From: Legionella saoudiensis
GTDB taxonomy: Bacteria > Pseudomonadota > Gammaproteobacteria > Legionellales > Legionellaceae
Direction of reading: 5' to 3'
Length of the DNA: 64,000 nucleotides
Assembly: GCF_001465875.1 (NCBI RefSeq)
Contig: NZ_LN901324.1
Coordinates: 992,001 to 1,056,000 of the forward strand
The notes beneath the pieces were generated by a model. It saw only the letters and a list, made by a program, of their open reading frames with translations. It was not told the origin of the DNA and did no database searches. Each line of letters begins with the position of its first letter. Positions within the stretch are counted from its first letter, which is position 1. The position numbers and the translations under genes are program-made. Of this stretch, positions 17,885 to 27,348 are shown piece by piece.

Positions 17885-20527
17885 TCACACATTAAAACCC
17901 GTTAAATGTGGCACCTCATCCGAAAAATCCTCATAATCTTCACAATATTCTCCATTAACAACTCTTTGCAAAGGTTCATCTCCTCTGCTTAATGAGTTCA
18001 ATAAGCCAGTCGCCACAGAGGCTGAGTAGTTATTTAACACATTTAATACTCGCAAGCTTTGGACAAACGATAAATCCCAATGCGCATAAAATTCATTTCG
18101 GTATATAGGACGATTACTTTTAAATACCGTGGCCACCGCTGTAAATGCATCATAAACCTCTTGTCGCGGGTTGTCTTGTAATTCCTTAAGTAAATTAATC
18201 ACTATATGGAGCATGATATTAATTGGCTGCTTTAACTTCATTAAATATTCAAGACTTACAAAAGGAGTTTGTAGCGTAAAAGCATGCCTGGCTTGCTCAA
18301 AAAGACGTTTATCGGCATTATCTTTTAATAAATCTGAGCTTAACATTAGAAAAATTGGATACACAGCAAGCAGCACTTTATGATGTTCATTATGCATTGC
18401 AGGTCGCGGTTCTTGAGGTATTGCATTACCAAAGAATGTTAGGGAGTTGTCCTCTACGAGCTTTTCATTTTTTGGCGAAGCCTGGACTTTGGGATGAAAA
18501 TATAAGGCCCTTAATTCATGAATTTGACTTATTATTCCTGACTTATTAGGTAGGTTTGCCTCCAGTGCGATATGACTAATTTGCTCAAACCAATGAAAAT
18601 CCCCACGGTAGCAGCAATAAGATAATAAATCGCCAATACAAGTAAACTTAGAGTACATGTACTCATCATTTTCAAAACCTTCCTCTTCACTACAGATATA
18701 GCGTGCTTTTAAATGACTCATTGTTGCTTCATATCCTGCCTGAATCATTTTATTCCTATTTTCTTCATCAACCGTAAAGGATGTAGTAGAAACATTATTC
18801 ACATTAATCACAATTGATTGAGATGAATATTTACGTAATTTTAAACGATCTTGCTCCCAGCCACTTGCAGGATCATCCACACCGGTAAGTACTCGATAGC
18901 CCCAATTCATGAAAAAATGTTCTTTATAAACCCGCTCTACCATACGATCTATTGCAGTTCGCTCCGTTCCATTATCAAACTGAACAGCCAAAACCTTTAA
19001 ATTATTGCCATATTCTGATTCCAGCAAAGTGGAATGATCATCGAAGAATGCCTCTGTTGGAAAGTTAGTTAAAATTCCTCCATCGTTGTGTTCATCACCA
19101 TCTAAGACTGTAGAACGATAAACGATGGGAAAGCTTGCGGAAATTTTAACTGCTTCACTTACTTCAAAATCAGGTGAATGCTTTAATGAAAAATAACGTG
19201 TTTTTCCTAGTCGTTTATTGGTTGCAGTTACCACAAGCTCTTGGCCCAAACCACAATCTGGAACGGTCTGTCTTATTGCCTCAAGTGTTGCAAAAGTAAT
19301 TTTTCCTTGCGGATATGGAATATTATATTTGGAAACAATTTGGTTTAATTTATAAGTAATTGCATAATCAAGAGCTGTCTTTAACGAATGCGGATCAGAC
19401 ATACCATTCATATCAATGTCAAAATGAACTAAATGCTCCTGTTTGAAGTTTTGGAAAAACTCAGTGATTTCATTTGCGGTATAGCCTAAATAACAAAGTA
19501 AGGCCATAATCGCTCCAGCAGAGCTCCCGGCAAATTTTGTAGGATGAATTTGTGCCTCATTGAGTGCCTTCCAAAAGCCCACATGCCCGTAAATCTTAGC
19601 CCCACCGCCACAGTAAACAATATTATCAATATTGGGGCGCTTTTCTTTAACCAAAATTTCATGGGTCTTGCTATAGTATTCAATTTGTACAGTATCGTCC
19701 TGATATAAAGAAACTAAATGATTGCCCTTAACCACACTACTTTTCGTTTTACTTGCCTCTGCAGCACCTGGAATTATCCAACTCCATAAGCGCACATACC
19801 ATGGCTGGTGCGCTAAGTAGCGTTGCATGCTTCGATAATCATACATTTGGGCCAAACGCTCTTGCATATTCGAAACATAGACGGAATGGGGGTGGGGATT
19901 TTTGCAAATTGGTTCAAAATCTAAGGCTTGTATGTCTTTATGAATTAACTGATCAACAAGCTGTTCAGTAATAAAGACTCTCTTCGTATTACCTAATGGG
20001 TCTTTTTGTGAATCGTTTGGGTCATGGTATTTGGTATCATTACCAGGGACCAGAAACTGATCAAAACCAATTAAAATGCCATGTTTACCATGACACATTT
20101 CCACACCAACTAATTGGTAGTTTAAAGAAATATTTAAGTCCGCTATTTTCCAATATTCAGAATAGCGCTTATTGATCCAGCTTTTGATAATTCCCCACCA
20201 GTTCAAAAATGCTTCTGCAGTAAAACCACGATACTCATTAACTGTTGCCCCTCTAAAATGGGCTCGTGTCTTATCTTTTTGATGTGGCTCCAAAAGCCAT
20301 TGGGTAAACAACTTTCTTTTTTCTTCACTCAAACGAGTAAAGTCAAACATTATATTTTCACTATCAAAAAGATAGCTTGCTAAGGAAATTTTATTATCTG
20401 GGGGCAATCCATTAATTTGTAAGCGGCCTAATTGAGCGGTGATAATAATTTTCTTTAATAAGTCCAGATTTTTAGGGTATTTGGTGTCTGATTCTAGTAG
20501 TTGGCTTATTACATGTTGTGGTGTCAT
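17885..20527 (-). CDS. vpdC: Patatin-like phospholipase, VpdC-like Dot/Icm effector
   Basis: 880-aa protein with a patatin domain at about residues 300-500. The oxyanion-hole GGGAKIYG is at 307-314, the nucleophile motif GSSAG at 334-338 (Ser336) and the catalytic Asp motif DGG at 482-484, so the Ser/Asp dyad is intact. The flanking domains (1-290 and 550-880) are not recognisable. The C-terminus is acidic (EYCEDYEDFSDEVP), like Dot/Icm signals. Size and position upstream of holD-fimT match VpdC of L. pneumophila, which is reported to be a phospholipase activated by host ubiquitin that influences vacuole expansion. I start at ATG 20527, seven bases after GGGAG; a GTG precedes it. The function of this copy is inferred. 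Confidence 0.85.
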   Translation of the reverse strand: MTPQHVISQLLESDTKYPKNLDLLKKIIITAQLGRLQINGLPPDNKISLASYLFDSENIMFDFTRLSEEKRKLFTQWLLEPHQKDKTRAHFRGATVNEYRGFTAEAFLNWWGIIKSWINKRYSEYWKIADLNISLNYQLVGVEMCHGKHGILIGFDQFLVPGNDTKYHDPNDSQKDPLGNTKRVFITEQLVDQLIHKDIQALDFEPICKNPHPHSVYVSNMQERLAQMYDYRSMQRYLAHQPWYVRLWSWIIPGAAEASKTKSSVVKGNHLVSLYQDDTVQIEYYSKTHEILVKEKRPNIDNIVYCGGGAKIYGHVGFWKALNEAQIHPTKFAGSSAGAIMALLCYLGYTANEITEFFQNFKQEHLVHFDIDMNGMSDPHSLKTALDYAITYKLNQIVSKYNIPYPQGKITFATLEAIRQTVPDCGLGQELVVTATNKRLGKTRYFSLKHSPDFEVSEAVKISASFPIVYRSTVLDGDEHNDGGILTNFPTEAFFDDHSTLLESEYGNNLKVLAVQFDNGTERTAIDRMVERVYKEHFFMNWGYRVLTGVDDPASGWEQDRLKLRKYSSQSIVINVNNVSTTSFTVDEENRNKMIQAGYEATMSHLKARYICSEEEGFENDEYMYSKFTCIGDLLSYCCYRGDFHWFEQISHIALEANLPNKSGIISQIHELRALYFHPKVQASPKNEKLVEDNSLTFFGNAIPQEPRPAMHNEHHKVLLAVYPIFLMLSSDLLKDNADKRLFEQARHAFTLQTPFVSLEYLMKLKQPINIMLHIVINLLKELQDNPRQEVYDAFTAVATVFKSNRPIYRNEFYAHWDLSFVQSLRVLNVLNNYSASVATGLLNSLSRGDEPLQRVVNGEYCEDYEDFSDEVPHLTGFNV

Positions 20528-21012
20528 CACTTAGCTCCCGAGTATGAAAGTCCTTTCCATAAACATCTGGATAATCTTTTGTGTTTTGGCTCCTGATAAT
20601 TAATTTTTATATTTATCAATCCCTTCCTGGGAATTCTAAATACAACGCGGCAAAGAATAACGTAAAATTCTTAAGGCTCATGATTGTGTTATAAATTTCG
20701 TCATTGCGAGCAACCCAATGCGAGTTTAACGCATTATCGCTCTTGAGTTGTATGCTGCGTTCGCATGAAGACTCATAAACTTTTATAAAATACAATTAAC
20801 ATGATTTTGTGTAATGCGTCAAACTTATTCATTCATAGATTCGCTAGGGTATTTCTGCATTACTCATACACAATCGCTAAAGGAAACATTCAATTTAAAA
20901 GACAAAGCGGCATTAACACATAAGTCGTTCAAATTAAAGTCATAATAAACCCTTAATAATCATTGTGTATACTTATCCATATCATCTGCTATCACTCAGG
21001 ATGCTTATAAAT
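20528..21012. other. Divergent intergenic region with a decayed palindromic repeat
   Basis: The 485-bp gap separates vpdC (minus) from the 590-aa gene (plus) and should hold both promoters. Bases about 20692-20771 contain TAAATTTCGTCATTGCGAGC, the left end and flank of the 86-bp repeat seen at 16841 and 23735, followed by a diverged right half ending TGCGTTCGCATGA. I saw no convincing -10/-35 pair and no coding potential. Confidence 0.6.
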
Positions 21013-22785
21013 ATGAAAGTATTATTTTATACAAGGTTTGAAAGTAACACAGGTGGAGACGAAGCCTTATTAAATATATTTCGATTTTATATGTTGAAAA
21101 ATACTCCTTCAGGTAGCGAAATTCACTTGTGTCTAAGTTACGATGAGGCATCAGCAGAAAGAGCGCAGCGAGTTAAAAAAAGTTGGGAAGACTTTTTATC
21201 GGATAAAGGATTAAATGGAACAGTTTGGTTATTTTTGACTAAAGAAAGTAGTCTTGAAAAAAGTATTCCAGGGATAAGAAATAAATATATTGAGTACAAA
21301 AAAATAGATAATAACACTGTAAAAACATTAGACTCCTCTGTGCACTGGTATATTAATGAAACAAGCAAGGATACGTATTATCTACAAAGGCCTAAAAGCT
21401 CTCGAGTAGAATTATCTAAAAAAGGCGAGCATTCGCTAATGTTAAAAGAAAAACCTTGCTATTTTTCTAGAGAGAAGTCCGAAATATCTACAGACTATCC
21501 TTTATTTGTTCTAGAAGAAAGTGAAGCTAAAACTGAACTAGTTTATTATAAAGACCTAACCGATAGTTCACCTGAGATTTTTCCCTTAGAAAGTATTCCT
21601 GAAAAATTTAATCCAATATTAAACGAAGCCAAGAAAAAGAGGAGTAGCGTATTAAAATTATCTGAGCCTAATTTTAAAACAATAACCACTTATATTGCAT
21701 TTATTCCTAAAGAAGTGCTTATAAGCGCTCAAGAGCTGAATTTAATCGAAGACCATTTAACGCTCCCTGAGGAAGTACTCCAAGAGCAAGCTAAATGGAA
21801 TGATTTTCTTAACCTAACCCGCTCATTGGATGCGTTTATATTTGCCGGTTGGGCTCATTTGCAGAGTCCTGTAACAGCAAGACATTTAAAAATCCAATTC
21901 GAACTTCCAGCTCATTGCAAAATATTACTTAGTTGTGTTCCTGGTATGAGTATTAATGGGTTTGGCTTTGTAACTGGGTTAAAAAATTTTACTAACTATC
22001 AAAATATACATGTTCTCCAAACAGGGGTTACAGGTAACGGGGGCTTTCCCATGCTCCCATCATTAACTCCCGAAAAAATACTCGATGCAAAAACAAGAGA
22101 AGAATGGATAAACCATATTGGAGACCAATTCTCATCCCATATAGACTCCACCGGTAAGGAGCGTTCAGACCAACTAATTGTTATTTATTGTAGTAAAGAT
22201 GGCCCAGGCGAAAAAGGCGGGGCATTTTTACAAAAAATCTTACTGACTGTGGGAAACCCAGAGGACTGGCCAGTTCTTTTGGTCGGAGCCAATCCTCAGA
22301 GTAAGCAATATCTCGAGTGGAAATTTCAATGTGAAGCGCGTTCATTCCCCATGTATTATTGTGGGCGCACCCAAAGTTCCGCAGTATTAATGCGTGGTTT
22401 ACGTGATGCCCAATTTGCCATGGCAACAGGTTCATACTCAATATTAGAAGCACGTTATCTAGGTATTGAGCACTGTGAATACTTAGGGCCACCTCACATG
22501 CGAATTTTAGATACGATGCTGTCTGTAATAAACTCAGAAAATATAAAACAGGCATTCATTGAGGGTGAACGAGCTGGTGGGGAATTAAGTAAATATTTAT
22601 CTTCAGACTACAACAGTAACTTTTTTGCCCAGGAATCCGCATGGAGTTACACAAACGGATCTGAGTTTATTCGGTTTATTGAGGAAGCTCAAATGAAAAA
22701 GCTTCCTAATGAAGATATTGAGAGCTCTAGTCTGGAGGATAATCATGAAATCGCTCCAACAAATATAACTTATCGCACTGTCTAA
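21013..22785 (+). CDS. Unknown 590-aa protein, possible GT-B-like fold (effector candidate)
   Basis: I do not recognise this protein. It opens directly with a beta strand (MKVLFYTRFESNTGGDEALL). A variable middle carries a Lys/Glu-rich section (about 80-230). In the second half, LIVIYCSKDGPGEKGG (about 390) and the segment SSAVLMRGLRDAQFAMATGSYSILEARYLGIEHCEY (about 460-500) look like the donor-binding half of a GT-B glycosyltransferase, where a Gly/Ser-rich loop is followed by ExxxLG. That is suggestive only. It has no signal peptide or TM helix and a polar Glu/Ser-rich tail. I chose ATG 21013 because AGGAT lies ten bases before it; ATG 21001 is adjacent to that site and less likely. Confidence 0.72.
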   Translation: MKVLFYTRFESNTGGDEALLNIFRFYMLKNTPSGSEIHLCLSYDEASAERAQRVKKSWEDFLSDKGLNGTVWLFLTKESSLEKSIPGIRNKYIEYKKIDNNTVKTLDSSVHWYINETSKDTYYLQRPKSSRVELSKKGEHSLMLKEKPCYFSREKSEISTDYPLFVLEESEAKTELVYYKDLTDSSPEIFPLESIPEKFNPILNEAKKKRSSVLKLSEPNFKTITTYIAFIPKEVLISAQELNLIEDHLTLPEEVLQEQAKWNDFLNLTRSLDAFIFAGWAHLQSPVTARHLKIQFELPAHCKILLSCVPGMSINGFGFVTGLKNFTNYQNIHVLQTGVTGNGGFPMLPSLTPEKILDAKTREEWINHIGDQFSSHIDSTGKERSDQLIVIYCSKDGPGEKGGAFLQKILLTVGNPEDWPVLLVGANPQSKQYLEWKFQCEARSFPMYYCGRTQSSAVLMRGLRDAQFAMATGSYSILEARYLGIEHCEYLGPPHMRILDTMLSVINSENIKQAFIEGERAGGELSKYLSSDYNSNFFAQESAWSYTNGSEFIRFIEEAQMKKLPNEDIESSSLEDNHEIAPTNITYRTV

Positions 22786-22889
22786 GATGAACGCGATTAA
22801 CGATTGTAGGACTTATTTTCATAATTAGCACACAAATGCTAAAATTAAGTCATATATTGCATTTATTTTATTAAAAAGGATAAAGAACC

Positions 22890-23672
22890 ATGACTAGAGA
22901 AAAAAAACCTCTTTTTTTTAAGTCAGAACAAAATATTTCTGGAGAAAAAATAAATACTAATGAGCTAGCGCAAGTAATATCTCACTATATAAATACTATA
23001 AGCTCTGGAGACTATGACTTTAAGATACCTAAAGCTAAAGATAATTTTACAGACCAACAAAAAGCACACTTTATTAAAAAACTGTTAAACAATTCTTCTT
23101 TAAATTTTCAGCTATCAGAGGTGCCTGATTTAATTGAAACGAACCTGCTTAATATTGCGAATCTAGCCGCATCATTGAAACTTTTTGAAGCAATATCTCC
23201 TCTGGAAGATAGTTCTGCTAAGTTAGTAGCATCGAACAAAATAGGAATAGCACCATTTATTCAAGTGGGTATGCCCGGTCCCCTCATCATTTACGCCGAT
23301 TTACTCGAAAAATCTCATCGATTGGGCGCTGATAAGATCACGTTAATTGGTCTACTGACTGAGCAACTCGAAAAACTTTCACTTCATGCACATACTTTTA
23401 CTAAATTAGGACAAGTCGCATTTAAAAGCCTATTTGAGCGTTGGACTTTCATGTTAAATGCGCTGGATAAAAAGCAACAAGCTATGTTAACTCAACAATT
23501 GACCGAGTTCGAAAGCATTAACAAAACACTTATGAATACGCATTTAGGAATTAATTTTACATTTATTGATAAATGCATCGCGACCATCTGGAGCAATTTA
23601 GATATTGACCTTGGTAAAGAAATACTTAAAGAGGAAAATTCTGTTGAATCTACCAATAATATCGGTCTTTAA
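22890..23672 (+). CDS. Unknown 260-aa helical protein
   Basis: Not recognised. The predicted protein is mostly helical and soluble, with no signal peptide. It has a Lys-rich start (MTREKKPLFFK), Leu-rich helices through residues 35-110, a more hydrophobic centre (IGIAPFIQVGMPGPLIIYADLL) and a Glu-rich tail (KEILKEENSVEST). AAAAGGAT lies about ten bases before the ATG, so the start is good. It follows the 590-aa gene by 104 bases on the same strand and may be co-transcribed with it, but a separate promoter would fit the gap. The Glu-rich tail is compatible with Dot/Icm export, which is speculation. Confidence 0.68.
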   Translation: MTREKKPLFFKSEQNISGEKINTNELAQVISHYINTISSGDYDFKIPKAKDNFTDQQKAHFIKKLLNNSSLNFQLSEVPDLIETNLLNIANLAASLKLFEAISPLEDSSAKLVASNKIGIAPFIQVGMPGPLIIYADLLEKSHRLGADKITLIGLLTEQLEKLSLHAHTFTKLGQVAFKSLFERWTFMLNALDKKQQAMLTQQLTEFESINKTLMNTHLGINFTFIDKCIATIWSNLDIDLGKEILKEENSVESTNNIGL

Positions 23673-23706
23673 TTAATGAGAAGCTACGTCTTGGGAGTTT
23701 TTACTA

Positions 23707-23863
23707 GATAAGCGTGCACGAGATATGTAAATTTCGTCATCGCGAGCCATGGCGAAACAACCCAGAACGCTGCTTCGTTAAGACTCAGTACTGGGTTGCT
23801 TCACTTTGTTCGCAATGACAGCAATTTTTTATTAATAGAATACATACAGCGTGAACGCTTACT
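23707..23863. repeat. Palindromic repeat, 86-bp core with outer inverted repeats (copy 2)
   Basis: The core 23735-23820 runs CGTCATCGC to GCAATGACA, is 86 bp long and nearly identical to the core at 16841-16926. Outer arms are ATAAGCGTGCACG (about 23708-23720) and CGTGAACGCTTAC (23850-23862). Between the core and the right outer arm this copy has about 29 extra AT-rich bases compared with copy 1. It occupies most of the gap between the 260-aa gene and pyrF. Confidence 0.85.
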
Positions 23864-23951
23864 TTACTAGGCAGCAGCTTAGCGAGAGCTTATCAAAAAT
23901 TAAAAATCCAGATTGCGCCTCGCTCTTATTGAAAATCGCAAGCAATACTCT

Positions 23952-24647
23952 CTACTTTCTAACACTCTCCAGAATAGCAGTAATCACTTTTTCAGGCTCG
24001 CTTGCTCCCGTAATGGGGCGACCAACAACTAAATAATCACTGCCTGCAGCTATTGCCTCAGAGGGTGTCATAATCCGTGTTTGATCATTTTTAGCATCAG
24101 TTGTCAGTCTTATTCCCGGTGTTACCGTAATAAAATCTGCTCCGCAGGTCTTTTTAATTTCTTCTACCTCATGTGCAGAACTTACAACACCATCTAAACC
24201 GGATTCTTTAGCTAAACGCGCTAAGTTTTTAACATGTTCGATTACAGGAATAGTTATTCCTACTGAAGCTAAATCCATTTGACTAAAACTAGTTAATACA
24301 GTTACTGCAATCAAAATGGGCCTATTTGCACCATAAGACTCTAGAGCTTGTCTGGCTGAGAGCATCATGTTCATTCCACCAGAGGCATGAACATTCATCA
24401 TCCAAACCCCTAAATCTGCACCAGCCTTACAGGCATTAGCTACAGTATTAGGAATATCATGAAATTTTAAATCCAAAAAAACTTTAAATTGCCGATCCAC
24501 TAATTGCCGTACAAAGTGAGTCCCAAAGAGAGTAAACAACTCGCTACCAACTTTTAAGGAGCACTCTTTAGGGTTTAACTTATCAACTAAATTAAAAGCA
24601 TCCTGCTCCCGATTGAAATCCAATGCAACAATTAATGGAGAGGACAT
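23952..24647 (-). CDS. pyrF: Orotidine-5'-phosphate decarboxylase
   Basis: Last step of UMP synthesis. The 231-aa TIM barrel shows the catalytic core FLDLKFHDIPNTV (Lys/Asp network), an early LIVALDF, VVSSAHEVE, TPGIRL and the phosphate-binding VVGRPIT near the end. The length is typical. Its ATG overlaps the stop of the upstream aminotransferase gene as TAATG, so translation is coupled. In E. coli pyrF directly follows lapB; here the aminotransferase has been placed between them. The tail ends just before the palindromic repeat region. Confidence 0.95.
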   Translation of the reverse strand: MSSPLIVALDFNREQDAFNLVDKLNPKECSLKVGSELFTLFGTHFVRQLVDRQFKVFLDLKFHDIPNTVANACKAGADLGVWMMNVHASGGMNMMLSARQALESYGANRPILIAVTVLTSFSQMDLASVGITIPVIEHVKNLARLAKESGLDGVVSSAHEVEEIKKTCGADFITVTPGIRLTTDAKNDQTRIMTPSEAIAAGSDYLVVGRPITGASEPEKVITAILESVRK

Positions 24648-25765
24648 TAGGCCATAACCTCTTCTTCTTGACGCATTAATGCTTTTTTAACTGCCTCAAC
24701 CACTTTAATTTGCTCAGCTTCCTGTAAGTAAGGATGCATAGGTAAGCTTATTACACGATGACTTGCTTTCTCTGCATGCGGAAAATCTCCCGCTGAATAA
24801 CCTAAATAAGCCATCGCAGCCTGTAAATGCAATGGTGAGGGGTAATGGACTGCTGTTGGAACTCCTGCAGCCTGCATTGCTTGTTGAAATTCATCACGGT
24901 TGTCCACTTCAATGGTGTATTGAGCGTAGACACTGGTGTTATGGCTATGGACAAAGGGGGTTTTTGCCAATGGAGAAAGCATCTGATCATAGCGTTTCGC
25001 GACTTTTTGACGCATGATAATTTCATCTGGAAATAACTTCATTTTTTCAAGCAAGATTGCAGCTTGAATTGTATCCATACGACCATTGATGCCAATACGG
25101 CTATGGCAATAGCGTGCATTCTGGCCATGAATACGAACTTCAATTAATTTCTGAGCTATTTTATCGTCATTCGTAAAGCAAGCTCCAGAATCACCATAAC
25201 CACCTAAAGGCTTTGATGGGAAAAAGCTAGTACAACCAATTGTTGATAAGGCACAAGAACGCTTACCTTTATAGGTAGCACCAAAGCTTTGTGCCGCATC
25301 TTCAATTACAGCAATACCGTATTTATCTGCGATTGCATTAATTGCATCATGATCAGCACACTGGCCATATAAACCAACAGGCATAATTGCTTTAGTTTTG
25401 CTTGTAATTGCCGCTTCCAGCTTTTTTGGATCCAGGTTATAAGTTAATGGATCGATATCAACAAATACAGGTTTCGCATGGCAAAGACTGATCACTTCAG
25501 AAGTTGCAAAGAAACTGAAAGGGCTTGTAATAACTTCATCACCTGGTTGAATGTCTAATGCCATTAATGCCATTAATAACGCATCAGTTCCACTTGAATT
25601 CACAATAGCGTGCTTAACGCCAACAAAATTCGCTAATTGCTCTTCTAATTGGGCGATTTCGGGTCCCATGATGTATTGCCCATGGTTCAATACATTTCTT
25701 ATGCTATTTAAAACTTCGTGCTCAATTAAAGAATACTGTGTTTTCAAATCGATAAATTGCATCAT
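24647..25765 (-). CDS. DegT/DnrJ/EryC1 family sugar aminotransferase, WbpE-like
   Basis: PLP-dependent transaminase of 372 aa acting on nucleotide-linked keto-sugars. The PLP Lys is in TSFFPSKPLGGYGD, with EDAAQSFGATYKGKRSC before it and SVYAQYTIEVDNRDEF and VPTAVHYPSPLH later. These segments closely follow WbpE of Pseudomonas, which forms UDP-2-acetamido-3-amino-glucuronate for O-antigen. The other genes of that pathway (wbpA, wbpB, wbpD) are not in the window, so the true substrate is unknown. It lies between lapB (LPS assembly control) and pyrF. A second ATG follows immediately at 25762. Confidence 0.88.
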   Translation of the reverse strand: MMQFIDLKTQYSLIEHEVLNSIRNVLNHGQYIMGPEIAQLEEQLANFVGVKHAIVNSSGTDALLMALMALDIQPGDEVITSPFSFFATSEVISLCHAKPVFVDIDPLTYNLDPKKLEAAITSKTKAIMPVGLYGQCADHDAINAIADKYGIAVIEDAAQSFGATYKGKRSCALSTIGCTSFFPSKPLGGYGDSGACFTNDDKIAQKLIEVRIHGQNARYCHSRIGINGRMDTIQAAILLEKMKLFPDEIIMRQKVAKRYDQMLSPLAKTPFVHSHNTSVYAQYTIEVDNRDEFQQAMQAAGVPTAVHYPSPLHLQAAMAYLGYSAGDFPHAEKASHRVISLPMHPYLQEAEQIKVVEAVKKALMRQEEEVMA

Positions 25766-25841
25766 AATCTCTTCATATAGTGTATAAACGTTAATCGTAT
25801 CGCCTTGATAGGTTTATCCTTACGTTATCAAAACGTTACCA

Positions 25842-27011
25842 CTAATACCCTTCTAAGCCATGCACCGGCTTCATTCTTCCCCAGTTTTTACAACTAGGAC
25901 AATGCCAATGCAGATGTTTGCCACCAAAACCACAATGGCTACATCGATACACTGGTTTGTTATCTAAAAACTTGCTTGTAATATCATAAAGCATTTGTAA
26001 TTTGTCGCGCACTTTTCCATGAGCTGATTCAAGGTGCCAATTAATTAAGTGGTTTAAACCTCGTATTGATGGATGTTTGCTCAAATTATCCGCTACAAAA
26101 TCAATAGCGGCATCCATGTTCTTATGCTGCCTTAAGTAGTCAGCAATCACAAAAATTACTGAAGCTCTTGGATGATGCTCCAAAGTGTCCTTAAGATAAT
26201 TAATACAATCTCCCATGGAATCCAGTTCCATATGGCATTGAACTAATGGCTCAATAATTTCAGTTAAAAAATCTGCGTCTTGTTGCGGAACTCGTTTTAA
26301 AGAACGAATTGCATGCTTATAGCGCCCTTCTTTCATTTCCAGTCCCGCATGCATTAGACTTGCGCGTACTGAACCTGAATCAACATTCATTGCTTGTTTA
26401 ATGCAATAAGCTGCGCGATCAATGGCATTAGCCTTCAACGCTTGATTCGCCATTTCACAATAATAATGTGCTGCTTGCATATGAAAACTGGTGCCCGTAG
26501 AAATCTCCAGTTTTTTAATAATATCTAATGCTTTTTCCCAGGCTTTTTCTTGCTGGTATATTGCCAATAAACCATGCAGGCTTCGCGTCTCTTTTGACCC
26601 GCCTAATTCAACAACTTCTAAAAAGATCCGCTCTGCACGATCAAAGAGTCCCGCACTCATATAATCTTGCCCTAAAGCCATTAATGACTCTTTTCTTTGC
26701 TGAATACTGAGTTGTGGTCTGGCAATTAAATTTTGATGAATACGAATGGCTCGATCTACCTCACCACGGCGTCTAAATAAACTTCCCAATGCCAAATGGG
26801 TTTCCACTGTATCGCTATCAACTTCTAATAATTTAATAAAAATATCAACTGCTTTATCGGATTGCTCATTTAATAGATAATTCAAACCCACAACATATTC
26901 ACGAGACAAGCGATTATAAAGATTGGGATCGGGCTTCGATTTATTGCGGTTTGCTACCCACCAGCCTGACCATGCAGCAGCAGGCAATAGTAATGGCCAC
27001 AAATCAATCAT
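25842..27011 (-). CDS. lapB: Lipopolysaccharide assembly protein LapB (YciM)
   Basis: Inner-membrane-anchored TPR protein that, in E. coli, controls FtsH degradation of LpxC and so balances LPS and phospholipid. The 389-aa product has an N-terminal TM helix (residues 1-20, ending WWVANR), about nine TPR units from residue 35, and a C-terminal rubredoxin-type metal site formed by two CxxC pairs (CSHC and CPSC) near residues 355-375. It follows lapA by 46 bases on the same strand. All landmark parts are present, so it is likely functional. Confidence 0.93.
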   Translation of the reverse strand: MIDLWPLLLPAAAWSGWWVANRNKSKPDPNLYNRLSREYVVGLNYLLNEQSDKAVDIFIKLLEVDSDTVETHLALGSLFRRRGEVDRAIRIHQNLIARPQLSIQQRKESLMALGQDYMSAGLFDRAERIFLEVVELGGSKETRSLHGLLAIYQQEKAWEKALDIIKKLEISTGTSFHMQAAHYYCEMANQALKANAIDRAAYCIKQAMNVDSGSVRASLMHAGLEMKEGRYKHAIRSLKRVPQQDADFLTEIIEPLVQCHMELDSMGDCINYLKDTLEHHPRASVIFVIADYLRQHKNMDAAIDFVADNLSKHPSIRGLNHLINWHLESAHGKVRDKLQMLYDITSKFLDNKPVYRCSHCGFGGKHLHWHCPSCKNWGRMKPVHGLEGY

Positions 27012-27057
27012 TTAATATTCCCCTCTCGCTTTTTTATTAAGTTCCATCATAATAAAA

Positions 27058-27348
27058 TTAATGTTGATCTTGTAAAGGTATTGAACGCAGATTTTTAATT
27101 TCTTTTTCTGTCAACTTTAATTGGTTCCTTATTCTAAGGCACTCAGCCTTTAAACGCCAATAGCGTCCAATAAATAGAATAAATCCAATCAAGATCCCGA
27201 TTCCTAACATTATGGTTATTAGAACCGATATAGGCATAGATACTGTATTAAAATAAAAATTAACATCCACAGAAGCAGCATTTAACGCTGCAAAACTAAC
27301 GCCAATAATAATAAGCAGTATATAAATAACCAGCATTACTATGCGCAT
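27058..27348 (-). CDS. lapA: Lipopolysaccharide assembly protein LapA (DUF1049)
   Basis: 96-aa inner-membrane protein with two TM helices (about residues 2-22 and 40-62) joined by a short loop with NFYFNTVSMPISV, followed by a cytosolic coiled segment (LRIRNQLKLTEKEIKNL), the usual DUF1049 form. ATG 27348 has AAGGA about six bases upstream; a longer reading begins inside the untranslated leader. It pairs with lapB. The ihfB gene that often lies between rpsA and lapA in other gamma-proteobacteria is absent here. Confidence 0.9.
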   Translation of the reverse strand: MRIVMLVIYILLIIIGVSFAALNAASVDVNFYFNTVSMPISVLITIMLGIGILIGFILFIGRYWRLKAECLRIRNQLKLTEKEIKNLRSIPLQDQH

